Positions 1-7,721 of a stretch of DNA of 64,000 bases are shown piece after piece. Both the position numbers and the translations under genes were made by a program. Numbering within the stretch: the stretch's first letter is position 1; every line of letters begins with the position of its first letter. The DNA is from CAWFKW01 sp963816535 (GTDB lineage: Bacteria; Bacteroidota; Ignavibacteria; Tepidaquicellales; OLB5), in assembly GCA_963816535.1 (NCBI GenBank), contig CAWFKW010000003.1:1550001-1614000 (forward strand). Reading direction: 5' to 3'. The notes beneath the pieces were generated by a model. The model ran no database searches, was not told the DNA's origin, and was given only the letters and a program-made list of their open reading frames with translations.

Positions 1-201
1 ATTAGGATATCTGTGGGATTGAGGCCCTCCAGAGGCGGGTCTTCGACGGGTAAACCCGGCCGTTGGCCCCCCGCAATTCAAGCAAAAACGGAGGGAGCCC
101 GCCACGTTGATTTCACGATCAACATGACAGGCGCATTGCGGTTAATATGATTTGACTACTGATTTCAATATTGGGAGCTCAATACATGAGCATTTTGAAA
201 C

Positions 202-633
202 TTATCTTTTATCGCGCTCCTGGTAGCCGCGGGAATTATTCTCTTTTTTATCGCGGTCATTTCTGTACCGGTCGTTATCTTTGTCAGATTTATAGTACAT
301 GTGACTGTCATCGCCAAGCGCTGTACGCGGCTGTTCATACCTGTCGTTATCGCGCCTGTCATTATCATAGTAGCTTCGCTCGTGTTTATCGCGGTCATAA
401 CCATCTCTATCATACCCGTCTCTATTATATCCATTCCGGTCATATCCGTCCCGGTCGAATCCATATCTGTCATATCCATCGTTTCCAAAAAGGGAACCGA
501 TCACCGCCGTTATAGTAAACGAACTTCCGCTATACCCGGCGTTATATGTCTGGGCGGGAGCCGTTTTGCAGAAGATCAAAACAAACAAAGCTGCAGGGAT
601 TATAGCCGCTTTTAAACTTACTTTCTTAAACAT
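202..633 (-). CDS. Small secreted Tyr/Asp/Arg-rich repeat protein
   Basis: Unknown function. The N-terminus is a typical signal peptide (basic MFKK start, hydrophobic stretch, cleavage after a TAPAQ-like site near residue 28). The middle carries about seven copies of a five-residue unit of the form YDRDG/YNRDG, encoded by near-identical 15-bp DNA repeats, followed by a hydrophilic tail rich in Asp, Arg, Asn and Lys. A second ATG lies at 639, but the ribosome binding site AAGGAGAT touches that codon and sits about 8 nt before the ATG at 633, so 633 is the better start. Probably exported to the periplasm or surface. Length and repeats suggest an unstructured, strongly charged polypeptide. Confidence 0.75.
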   Translation of the reverse strand: MFKKVSLKAAIIPAALFVLIFCKTAPAQTYNAGYSGSSFTITAVIGSLFGNDGYDRYGFDRDGYDRNGYNRDGYDRDGYDRDKHERSYYDNDRRDNDRYEQPRTALGDDSHMYYKSDKDNDRYRNDRDKKENNSRGYQERDKR

Positions 634-639
634 TTTCAT

Positions 640-1098
640 ATCTCCTTTTCTTGCTCTTTTTTTCGTGACGTTTCCGTCGTTTCATATTTAAACAAAGTTC
701 GCCGCCGGTTGTTCCTGTTTTTTGTAAATTAGAGTAACATGCGTGTAACAGTTTATAACATACCGCCAACGATTCAAAAAAGCGGCGTTTTCTTCTTCTA
801 ATATTAAGACTTAAACATCCGGGGTTGGGTTGCATGAGAAACATTAGAAAGATCATTAATTATCATGATTTATTAGCTTACTCAAAATTCATCAACCAGA
901 TCCCCGCTTGACCCAGAGGGTACCCCGCGGGGATGACAAAGTATTGTCATTTTTTAAAAACATTTCGTGAAATTTTTCCCAAAAATTCAATGATTTTTAC
1001 TTTGACTAAAGCGTTTATACGAAGTATTTTAGTTATCTGAAACGTTAATTTTTCAACAAAATGGCGGGTTAGAAGCCTGCTGAAATTAAGAAAACAAT
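640..1098. other. Intergenic region between divergent genes
   Basis: No gene seen. It must hold the promoters of the two divergent genes on either side. It contains one GC-rich palindrome (899-934) and is otherwise AT-rich. No confident promoter boxes can be assigned by eye. Confidence 0.5.
899..934. repeat. Dispersed palindrome, GATCCCCGC family
   Basis: Left arm GATCCCCGC, right arm GCGGGGAT, with a 19-nt loop containing GGTACC. The same arms recur at 30340-30360, 37351-37414 and 53375-53395, always between genes, which marks a dispersed REP-like family. Confidence 0.6.
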
Positions 1099-2364
1099 AT
1101 GGCAATTTCATTCGGAAGATTCACAGACGCCTACAAGCCAAAAGCCAAGATCGAATATTGGAACAAATGCGAAAAAGACTTCCTTGATAAGAAATACCTG
1201 GATAGCTACGAAGCGTTTTTTAATTACCTAAGGGACGATGCATCCGGCAACGTGACGTTTACGCGCTCGGCCGACGGCATGAGCTTTGAGTTCCCGCAGG
1301 GCTCGCAGATCGTGAAGGGAAAGATAACGGACAACAAAGTTATAGCGGAGGCCTATGTGGCGGAGTATGATAAGCTAAGCGTAGCGTTCATGCGCCGCGT
1401 TATGGAGATTAATTACCAGCTTTATTATTCGCGCTTCTGTTTAAAAGATAATAAAATTGTAATTAAGTTTGATTCGTCAATAGCCGACGGTCCGCCGAGG
1501 AAGCTCTATTATGCTTTCAAAGAAGTTGCGACCCGCGCCGATAAGCAGGATGACCTGCTGACAGATGATTTTTCAATGCTGAAATCTCTTGGAGCCGCTA
1601 CGGTTGAAGATGTGCCTGATTCCGAAAAGGAACTGAAATATAAATATTTTAAGAACTGGATAGAAGGAACGATACTGCGGATTAACTCGCTTAACCAGGA
1701 GCAAATATCGGGGGGGATATCATACCTTCTGCTGGACCTGCTTTACAAGATAGATTATTTCATTACGCCTGAGGGCAAGCTGATGGATGAGCTTGAAAAA
1801 ATAAGCTGGGGATATTTTGCCCGCGATAACAAGCCTTTCAGCCAGAAGAACGAGGATATGAAAGACGCTTTCCAGAAGCTGCTTGAGAAGCCGAAAGATA
1901 AAGTGATGCACGATCTGTACCGCACGAGATCCACTTTCGGAATAGCAAATCCCACGCCGCACCAGGGCGTTGTGGACGTGTTCAACAATAACCTCAACAA
2001 CGTAAAGTGGTATGTTGAGAACAACTACGAAGATATAGCTATTGTCATATATGAGTATCTTGCCACGTATTGCCTGTTCAGTTACGGGTTGCCCAAGCCC
2101 ACGGCGCAGATGTTTCATTTGCTCCTGCGCTGTACAAACCAACAATTCTTCACGGATTTTGGATTTAAAGAAGTTTATTACGACACGGCAAATAAAAAAC
2201 TTAACGAACAGCTCATAAAAGATGATATGGCTAATATCATCAAAGAGGGAAAGGAGCAGTATCCCGAGCTGGCAGTAAAGACAGAGAATCTGAAATTCGA
2301 TACGCTGATAGGATTTTTAAGAATGTACATTACAGAAATACAAAACTTAAACTATAACACATAA
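1099..2364 (+). CDS. Cytoplasmic protein with YbjN-like (type III chaperone-fold) N-terminal region
   Basis: 421 aa, no signal peptide or membrane segment. Residues about 50-165 have the alternating strand/helix pattern of the YbjN/CesT-like fold: a beta-rich part (FTRSADGMSFEFPQG, IVKGKITDNKVIAEAYV), a helix with an MRRVMEINYQLYYSRF core, then further strands. The remainder is mainly helical and unlike any family I can name. The next gene on the same strand, a trypsin-fold protease at 2977, ends in a similar domain, so the two probably form a functional pair, now separated by a broken GxxExxY gene. The YbjN assignment rests on pattern, not on a search. Confidence 0.7.
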   Translation: MAISFGRFTDAYKPKAKIEYWNKCEKDFLDKKYLDSYEAFFNYLRDDASGNVTFTRSADGMSFEFPQGSQIVKGKITDNKVIAEAYVAEYDKLSVAFMRRVMEINYQLYYSRFCLKDNKIVIKFDSSIADGPPRKLYYAFKEVATRADKQDDLLTDDFSMLKSLGAATVEDVPDSEKELKYKYFKNWIEGTILRINSLNQEQISGGISYLLLDLLYKIDYFITPEGKLMDELEKISWGYFARDNKPFSQKNEDMKDAFQKLLEKPKDKVMHDLYRTRSTFGIANPTPHQGVVDVFNNNLNNVKWYVENNYEDIAIVIYEYLATYCLFSYGLPKPTAQMFHLLLRCTNQQFFTDFGFKEVYYDTANKKLNEQLIKDDMANIIKEGKEQYPELAVKTENLKFDTLIGFLRMYITEIQNLNYNT

Positions 2365-2400
2365 AAAGCAATTACTAATTACTAATTAGGAAATTACAAA

Positions 2401-2941
2401 CACGAATTACACGAACAAAAACTAATCACTTCAAAAAGAAAAAAGTAAATTTACACGAAAAACAAACAAGTAATAAACAAATAAAATAAAGATCTCCAAA
2501 CTTCAAGGTTTTTGCAGGATAATATGGCAGAACTGATTTATAAAGAAGAAAGTTACACCATTGTTGGCGTTTGCATGGATGTTCACAAAATTTTGGGAAA
2601 AGGATTCGCGGAAAATATATACAAAGATGCTTTAGAGTATGAATTCATAAAATGAAAAATCCCTTTTGAAAGAGAAAAACAGTTTGATGGTTATTATAAA
2701 GATACTATACTTAAACACAAATTTTATGCCGATTTTGTTCTTAATGATAAAATCATTTTAGAAGTAAAATGTGCAGAGCAGATTGTTGACGGCCACAAAA
2801 GGCAAACGCTGAATTACATGGCAATAACAAAATACAAATTAGGAATAATTGCGAACTTTGGAGAAAGATTCTCTGAAATATAAAAGGGTCGTACTGTAAA
2901 TGTGTTTCCGTGAAATTCGTTTTTCATCCGTGTAATTAGTG
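2401..2941. repeat. Short inverted repeats bracketing the broken GxxExxY gene
   Basis: Left arm 2401-2414 (CACGAATTACACGA) and right arm 2928-2941 (CCGTGTAATTAGTG) are inverted relative to each other with 12 of 14 matches. They enclose the GxxExxY reading frame. The flanks also contain further ACGAA/TTCGT words. This looks like the edges of an inserted module lying between two genes that otherwise belong together. Confidence 0.5.
2524..2883 (+). pseudogene. GxxExxY family protein, broken by an in-frame TGA
   Basis: The frame from ATG 2524 to TAA 2881-2883 encodes a complete GxxExxY protein (about 119 codons) except for TGA at 2653-2655, codon 44. Conserved parts on both sides are intact: the name-giving GKGFAENIY block, then IPFEREKQ, YADFVLNDKIILEVKC and LNYMAITKYKLGIIANFG. 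The ADF...ILEVK part matches the PD-(D/E)XK-type core reported for this family. The intact relative at 48577-48981 has sense codons in the corresponding place. A GGA (Gly) to TGA change or a sequencing error would explain it. Other genes here do not use TGA as a sense codon. Confidence 0.8.
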
Positions 2942-2976
2942 AGCGATTTTATAAAATCTTATAATTAACTAAAATA

Positions 2977-4077
2977 ATGGACGCACAGGAAATAATAAAT
3001 AAGTACCAGCATGTAATAATACAGATCGCGACGCCGCAGGGAACGGGGACAGGTTTCTATCTGAAAGAACAGAACCTGATAGTCACCAACGACCACGTTG
3101 TTAGAGGCAACTCGGAAGTGGTCATCAGCGGCAAGGCGCTTCCAAAGACAATGGCCCAGGTATATTTTAACGATACAAAATACGACCTCGCTTTCCTAAG
3201 GGTTCCTGAGGGCGCGGATCTTCCCACGCTTTCGCTGGGCTCGGGCCACCAGGTGCATGACGGCGACCAGGTTATAGCAATCGGCCATCCGTACGGATTA
3301 AATTATACGGCGACCGAAGGAATAGTTTCAAAAGCCAAGAGGCTGCAGAACGGGCTGAATTACATCCAGATAGATGCGGCAATTAACCCGGGGAATTCCG
3401 GCGGGCCGCTGGTAAATTCATCCGGCGAAATCGTGGGCGTAAACACATTTATTATTGCAGGCGGAGATAACCTCGGGTTCGCGCTTCCGGTCGATTATCT
3501 TGTAGAAGACTTAAACGAATATAAAAAGTATTTCGGAAAATCAGTAATGAAGTGTTACTCGTGTTCGTATATAGTCACTCCTGAGAATATCGACGGCGAG
3601 TACTGTCCGAATTGCGGCGCAAAGATAGAACTGCCCGCGCTGAAGAAGGAGGAAGAGTATAAACCAACAGGAGCGCAGCTTACCATAGAAACAATACTTG
3701 AACAGCTTGGGAAAGACGTGAAGCTTTCAAGGCGGGGCCCATACAGCTGGGAGGTAGAGGAAGGCAGCGCAAAGATATCTATCAACTATAACGAAAACGG
3801 ATTCATTGTAACTGATTCTTATTTATGTTATCTTCCTAAGACAAATATTGGGCCGCTTTATGAGTTTCTCCTCAGAGAGAATTACGATCTTGAAGAAATG
3901 ATGTTCAGCGTAAATAACCAGGACATTATTCTCTCAACTTTTATTTACGACCAGTATTTGACGTATGAAACGGGGCTTGAAACAATAAAGACGCTGTTTA
4001 AGAAAGCGGATTACTACGATGATATACTCAAAGACAAGTATGGGGCGCTGCCCAGGGCAACCGATGATAACCAGTAA
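2977..4077 (+). CDS. Cytosolic HtrA/trypsin-fold serine protease with zinc ribbon and YbjN-like C-terminal domain
   Basis: 366 aa. Residues 1-185 form a chymotrypsin-fold protease: His40 in TNDHVV, Asp70 in KYDLAFL and Ser141 in NPGNSGGPL make a complete catalytic triad. A zinc ribbon follows (Cys193, Cys196, Cys210, Cys213; pattern CxxC-13-CxxC). Residues about 235-355 resemble YbjN/type III secretion chaperones. There is no signal peptide and no PDZ domain, so unlike DegP/HtrA it should act in the cytoplasm. Its partner is probably the YbjN-like protein upstream (1099-2364). The C-terminal domain is a likely substrate or partner-recognition module; that role is inference. Confidence 0.85.
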   Translation: MDAQEIINKYQHVIIQIATPQGTGTGFYLKEQNLIVTNDHVVRGNSEVVISGKALPKTMAQVYFNDTKYDLAFLRVPEGADLPTLSLGSGHQVHDGDQVIAIGHPYGLNYTATEGIVSKAKRLQNGLNYIQIDAAINPGNSGGPLVNSSGEIVGVNTFIIAGGDNLGFALPVDYLVEDLNEYKKYFGKSVMKCYSCSYIVTPENIDGEYCPNCGAKIELPALKKEEEYKPTGAQLTIETILEQLGKDVKLSRRGPYSWEVEEGSAKISINYNENGFIVTDSYLCYLPKTNIGPLYEFLLRENYDLEEMMFSVNNQDIILSTFIYDQYLTYETGLETIKTLFKKADYYDDILKDKYGALPRATDDNQ

Positions 4078-4143
4078 TTACAGTGAAACAATTTAAACGT
4101 TCTAAACGTTCAATTCATAACTAACTACTCGGAAAGGAGTAAA

Positions 4144-4425
4144 ATGAAATCTCTATTAACCAGAATACTGCTGATAGCATTATTCGCATCTTTCATATCA
4201 TTTGGTTTGCCCACAGGCACAACAAACGCACAGCAAAAGGATGATAAAAAAGAACAAAAGACGCCGGGCGAGAAGCCTATAAAACCGACAAAAGGCGGGA
4301 AACATCACCGCAAACATCACCGCAAGGCGCGCCGTAAACATCATCGCAGACACCACATTAAACATCATGGAAAGAGCAAGACAAAGACGGATAAAAAAGA
4401 TAACAAAGATAACGGTAAGAAATAA
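4144..4425 (+). CDS. Small secreted His/Lys/Arg-rich protein
   Basis: 93 aa. A signal peptide (MKSLLTRILL start, hydrophobic core, cleavage near TNAQQ at about residue 30) is followed by a very basic tail with repeated HHRK/HHRR units and a final Lys/Asp-rich stretch. The His clusters could bind metal ions or polyanions; this is inference from composition only. A good RBS (AAGGAG, 4 nt before ATG) precedes it and a strong terminator follows, so it is a one-gene unit. The same layout and RBS are seen for the Arg/His repeat protein at 11269. Confidence 0.75.
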   Translation: MKSLLTRILLIALFASFISFGLPTGTTNAQQKDDKKEQKTPGEKPIKPTKGGKHHRKHHRKARRKHHRRHHIKHHGKSKTKTDKKDNKDNGKK

Positions 4426-4444
4426 TCTGTTTGCAAAGAATGAG

Positions 4445-4477
4445 AAGGGGGTCGCTTAAGACCCCTTTTTTATTTTT
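4445..4477 (+). terminator. Intrinsic terminator after the His-rich secreted protein
   Basis: Stem GGGGTC/GACCCC with a six-base loop, followed by TTTTTTATTTTT. Confidence 0.85.
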
Positions 4478-4485
4478 AACAGAGG

Positions 4486-4563
4486 CCGTACCATCTGAGT
4501 CTCTTGCCGTTTAGCAGTTCGGAATTAATATGAAATTTTAGGGCAATGGACTCAGAAGTGTTT
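4486..4563. repeat. 78-bp structured direct repeat, left copy (flanks arr)
   Basis: Matches 5315-5392 at about 64 of 78 positions, same orientation, no net indel. The copy can fold: CTGAGTC pairs with GACTCAG, then after a 2x2 internal loop TTGCC pairs with GGCAA. The inner part contains GTTTAGCAG and an AT-rich segment. The two copies lie on either side of the broken arr gene. On the minus strand both could be read as similar peptides, but only the left copy stays open, so I treat it as a DNA/RNA element. Confidence 0.65.
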
Positions 4564-4744
4564 GTGTATTCACTGGTATTTTCTCTAAATCCCCAAAATA
4601 TTGTTGTTGTAGGTGATAACACCGACAACGGCGTAATTGATTGAAACCGAAAAGCGGTTTGTGGGGTTTCCGGCAATTAACCGACTCACGGATCAAATCG
4701 TGGGCTGCTTTAGCGGTAGATGTTTTTATCAATTTTTAGCTATG

Positions 4745-5190
4745 TCAATCCTCAATTGAATCAGTACCCTGTTCTTTAAGTTTTGCTAATCCGCCTTTCA
4801 TTACTTTGACCTGTTCCGATGAGTGACTTTGCCAAACAGTAACCTCGCCAACAACCTTAAACGGATGTTCTGAGCGGTAAGACATTGATGGGTTACCCGG
4901 GAATTTTTTGTCGGTTAAATTGGGATCGTGTTCAATCGGGCCCGTTGGTCCACTAAATATATTCTTTCGCGTCCATCTCCTAAAGCAAGCTCGGCGCCCC
5001 AGATAACGGCATCCAGAGTAGCGGTCAGATATATATATTTCGCTTTTTTCTTTTGTCCAAAGTTTGAGCTAAGGCCAGTTTCGATAAAGCCGCCGATCTT
5101 CAGGTCGGCCTTTGTGCCGAGGAAGTATGTCTGAGAAAAAGGGGTTTGGCCCGGTTCGTTCGATTTGTTCTCACTTTTGTTTTTTTCCAT
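4745..5190 (-). pseudogene. arr: Rifampin ADP-ribosyltransferase (Arr), broken by a frameshift
   Basis: Arr transfers ADP-ribose from NAD to rifampicin, giving resistance. From ATG 5190 the frame reads a clear Arr N-terminus: YFLGTKADLKIGG, then YIYLTATLDAVIWGAELALG and RERIYLV. Near 4948-4954 the frame is lost by one base; the adjacent frame continues exactly where Arr should: PTGPIEHDPNLTDKKFPGNP, SYRSEHPFKVVGEV, and stops at TGA 4745-4747. Joined, the product is about 148 aa, close to the usual Arr length of about 140. The break is not in a long homopolymer, so a real mutation is plausible, but an assembly error cannot be excluded. Direct repeats flank the locus. Confidence 0.88.
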
Positions 5191-5314
5191 TGCCGTATAT
5201 CATATTTCCTAAACCTGTTTAATTTAATCTGAACACATTTTATTTATATTTTACACAAAGTTAAACAATCTATGAAAATTAAGAAATTACTTTGCTGCGC
5301 TCTTTAAATGTTGA

Positions 5315-5392
5315 CCGTGCTATCTGAGTCTCCTGCTGTTTAGCAGCTCGGAATTTATATGAAATTTTTAAGCCAGGGGCTCAGATGTGTTT
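5315..5392. repeat. 78-bp structured direct repeat, right copy (flanks arr)
   Basis: Partner of 4486-4563. Here CTGAGTCTC pairs with GGGGCTCAG (two G-T pairs), and GCTG-TTTAG-CAGC makes a small inner hairpin. Downstream (5393-5450) lie CTCTGAG...GAGACTCA words and an ACCCCTTTTTT run that resemble the first copy's neighbourhood, so the duplicated unit may be longer than 78 bp. Confidence 0.65.
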
Positions 5393-5753
5393 TAAAATAT
5401 TATTTCCTCTGAGCCCTTCTAAAGAAGAGACTCAACCCCTTTTTTATTTTACATGCAGAGAATTAATAAGATACAGCTGCAAACAAAAGCATTTTTCACG
5501 CAGAATACACAGAGAATTTTTGAGGTACGGCCGCAAAGAAAAGATTTTGCACACAGAGCGCACGGAGAAATCTCGTGCATGTCATTCCCGAATTGCGTGC
5601 CCGTTTACAAATCCCTGCTCTTTTTTCATTGAAAATTCCTGCATATAATGTTATTTTTTAAAAACATCATGTCTCCTGCACAAAAAAAATTGAATAATGC
5701 ACATCTAAATCCAATAGAATTCTGTTACAATATTTATAGAGAAAGAAGGGAAT
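5393..5753. other. Intergenic region upstream of the LolA-ABC-barrel operon
   Basis: No gene seen. It contains a T-run that could end transcription from the left (about 5430-5445) and CACGCAGAATACACAGAG-type words of the kind found as dispersed repeats. The RBS GAAGGGA for the next gene is at about 5744-5751. Confidence 0.4.
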
Positions 5754-6488
5754 ATGAAGATATTACTTTGTTTATTTTTAGCTACCGGTTTATTACGCGC
5801 TCAATCGGCTGATGAAATTATTTCTAAATCCGAGGACCTGATAAAGGGGACCACTTCGCACGGAACATATAAAATGACCGTTACCACTCCCGATTTTACC
5901 CGCGAGCTTACAATCGAAAGCTGGAATGTTGGCAACGATAAGGCGCTTATAGCCGTTAAATCGCCTAAGAAAGAAGCCGGCAACAAGACGCTGAAGATAG
6001 GAAACGAAATGTGGAACTATCTTAAAAATACCGAGACTACAATCAAGGTTCCGCCTTCGATGATGCTCCAGTCATGGAACGGCTCAGACTTCACTAATGA
6101 CGACCTTGTACGCGAATCGAACTTAAGCGCCGATTACACTCAAAGCATTATAGACGAAGAAAATATCAGCAGCGAAACTTTCTGGAAGATAGAGCTTGAC
6201 CCGAAACCAAACGCGGCTGTGGTTTGGGGAAAGCTCTACTACTGGGTGAGGAAAAGCGATTACATGCCGTCCGATATTCAGTATTACGATGAAAAAGGAA
6301 ATTTAGTCAGAGAAATGACTTTTTCAGACGTTAAAAAATTCGGGAAGAGGAAAATTCCCTCAGAGTGGACGCTTGAAAACAAACTGAAAAGCGGTTACCA
6401 CACGACGCTGAAAATCATAAGCGTTGAGTTTGATAAAGATATAAGCGACAGCATTTTTTCGTTCGAAGAACTTGAAAAAGGCGACTGA
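5754..6488 (+). CDS. LolA-like periplasmic carrier (outer membrane lipoprotein-sorting protein family)
   Basis: 244 aa. Short signal peptide (MKILLCLFLATGLLRAQ). The mature part has the LolA/LppX-like half-barrel pattern: SADEIISKSEDLIKG helix, strands TYKMTVTTPDF and ELTIESWNVGNDKALIAVKSP, an MWNYLKNTETTIKVPPSMM loop, and later KLYYWVRKSDYMPSDIQYYD. Such proteins shield hydrophobic cargo (lipoproteins or lipids) in the periplasm. It is the first gene of a five-gene operon with two FtsX-type permeases, an ATPase and an outer-membrane barrel; the gap to the next gene is 2 nt. Cargo is unknown. It differs from true LolA in being longer and tied to its own transporter. Confidence 0.85.
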   Translation: MKILLCLFLATGLLRAQSADEIISKSEDLIKGTTSHGTYKMTVTTPDFTRELTIESWNVGNDKALIAVKSPKKEAGNKTLKIGNEMWNYLKNTETTIKVPPSMMLQSWNGSDFTNDDLVRESNLSADYTQSIIDEENISSETFWKIELDPKPNAAVVWGKLYYWVRKSDYMPSDIQYYDEKGNLVREMTFSDVKKFGKRKIPSEWTLENKLKSGYHTTLKIISVEFDKDISDSIFSFEELEKGD

Positions 6489-6490
6489 CA

Positions 6491-7720
6491 TTGAAGCTTC
6501 TCTTAACGCTTGCATGGCGAAATCTTTGGCGTAATAAACGGAGGCTGATACTAACGCTGGCGGCAATCGCGTTTGCAGCGTTTGCAACAATTGCCATGCG
6601 CGGCATTCAGCTTGGCACTTACGCGGTTAACATAAAGAACATGGTTTCCCTGTTTTCAGGGTACCTGCAGATACAGCGCACGGGCTACAGGGATAACCCG
6701 ACGCTCAGGCTTAACTTCGTCTCCGATTCATCTTTAACAAACGCATTAAATTCGACTCCGCAGGTAAAGGGTTACGCGCCGCGCGTGTACAGTGATGGTT
6801 TGATAAGCTTTAAGGATAACTCATTCGGCGCCTCAATTTTCGGCATCGACCCTGAAAAAGAAAAAAACGTTACATATTTAGAGAGCAGGATAAAAGAAGG
6901 CGCCTTTTTTAATTCTGATACTTCGGGCAGCGTTGTTGTAGCTTACAAGCTTCTGGAAAACCTGAAAGCGAGCGTGGGCGATTCAATAGTTTTACTTACG
7001 CAGGGTTACGACGGCTCGATGGGAAACATGAAGTTTAAGATTACAGGAACGGTAAAAGTCGGCGTACCCGACCTGGACGCAATGGCGGTATTTATCGGAA
7101 TCAAAAAGGCGCAGGAATTACTGGCTATGCCAAACCATATTCACGCATTCGCGATAAACATAAGCGGGCCGGATGAAATCGAAAGCGTAAGGCTGGCGCT
7201 AAGATCAAAAATAAAAGACAAAGACTTATCGGTCTTAAGCTGGGATGAAGTTATGCCGGAGCTGAAACAGGCTATAGAACTTGATAACATAAGCGGAATC
7301 CTGTTCCTGTTCATACTGATTCTGATAGTCGCATTCAGCATATTGAATACAGTTCTTATGTCAAATATGGAGCGTTTCCATGAATACGGCATATCGCTTT
7401 CGATAGGAATGCCGCAAAGCAAGCTTGTTTACCTTGTATTTATAGAAACGTTTTTCATAACTATTCTTGGAGTTGCGGCAGGGAACGTGATCGGCTGGGC
7501 GATAAATTATTATATTATTCTGCACCCGATAGAGTTTGGCTCCGAAGTGGCGAAAATGTACGAAGAATACGGATTCCTGCCGGTTATGCAGTCATCTTTA
7601 AGCATAATGATATTCATTTACACTACGATAAGCATCCTGATAATTTCCGCCGCCGCCTGCATATACCCCGCATATAAAGTTTACCGGCTGGAGCCGCTGA
7701 AAGGCATCAGGTACACTTAA
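6491..7720 (+). CDS. ABC transporter permease, FtsX/LolC-E type (first of two)
   Basis: 409 aa, starts with TTG 2 nt after the previous stop; it begins LLLTLAWRNLWRNKRR, the classic MacB/LolC N-terminal motif before the first membrane helix. A large periplasmic MacB-PCD-like domain (about 45-245) is followed by three C-terminal helices of the FtsX domain (about 265-300, 315-355, 370-400) and the PAYKVYRLEPLKGIRYT ending typical of the family. It pairs with the permease at 7722 to make a heterodimer, powered by the ATPase at 8958. In MacB/LolCDE-type systems these proteins do mechanical work on periplasmic cargo and do not form a channel. Confidence 0.9.
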   Translation: MKLLLTLAWRNLWRNKRRLILTLAAIAFAAFATIAMRGIQLGTYAVNIKNMVSLFSGYLQIQRTGYRDNPTLRLNFVSDSSLTNALNSTPQVKGYAPRVYSDGLISFKDNSFGASIFGIDPEKEKNVTYLESRIKEGAFFNSDTSGSVVVAYKLLENLKASVGDSIVLLTQGYDGSMGNMKFKITGTVKVGVPDLDAMAVFIGIKKAQELLAMPNHIHAFAINISGPDEIESVRLALRSKIKDKDLSVLSWDEVMPELKQAIELDNISGILFLFILILIVAFSILNTVLMSNMERFHEYGISLSIGMPQSKLVYLVFIETFFITILGVAAGNVIGWAINYYIILHPIEFGSEVAKMYEEYGFLPVMQSSLSIMIFIYTTISILIISAAACIYPAYKVYRLEPLKGIRYT

Positions 7721-7721
7721 A

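Noticed and set aside
171..615. Plus-strand open frames over the YDRDG repeat gene
   Set aside because: They are mirror frames of the 15-bp repeat; the minus-strand frame has RBS and signal peptide.
2653..2655. UGA as a recoded sense or selenocysteine codon in the GxxExxY gene
   Set aside because: No SECIS-like structure is evident, other genes use TGA as stop, and the position is not a conserved Trp or Cys in the intact relative.
4476..4732. Open frames on the minus strand across the left structured repeat
   Set aside because: No RBS and no family resemblance; the equivalent frame in the right repeat copy has stops, so the similarity is at DNA level.
4486..5392. Integron attC sites around arr
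   Set aside because: The repeats do not show the core-site words (RYYYAAC / GTTRRRY) at the ends; the idea of a classical integron cassette is not supported.
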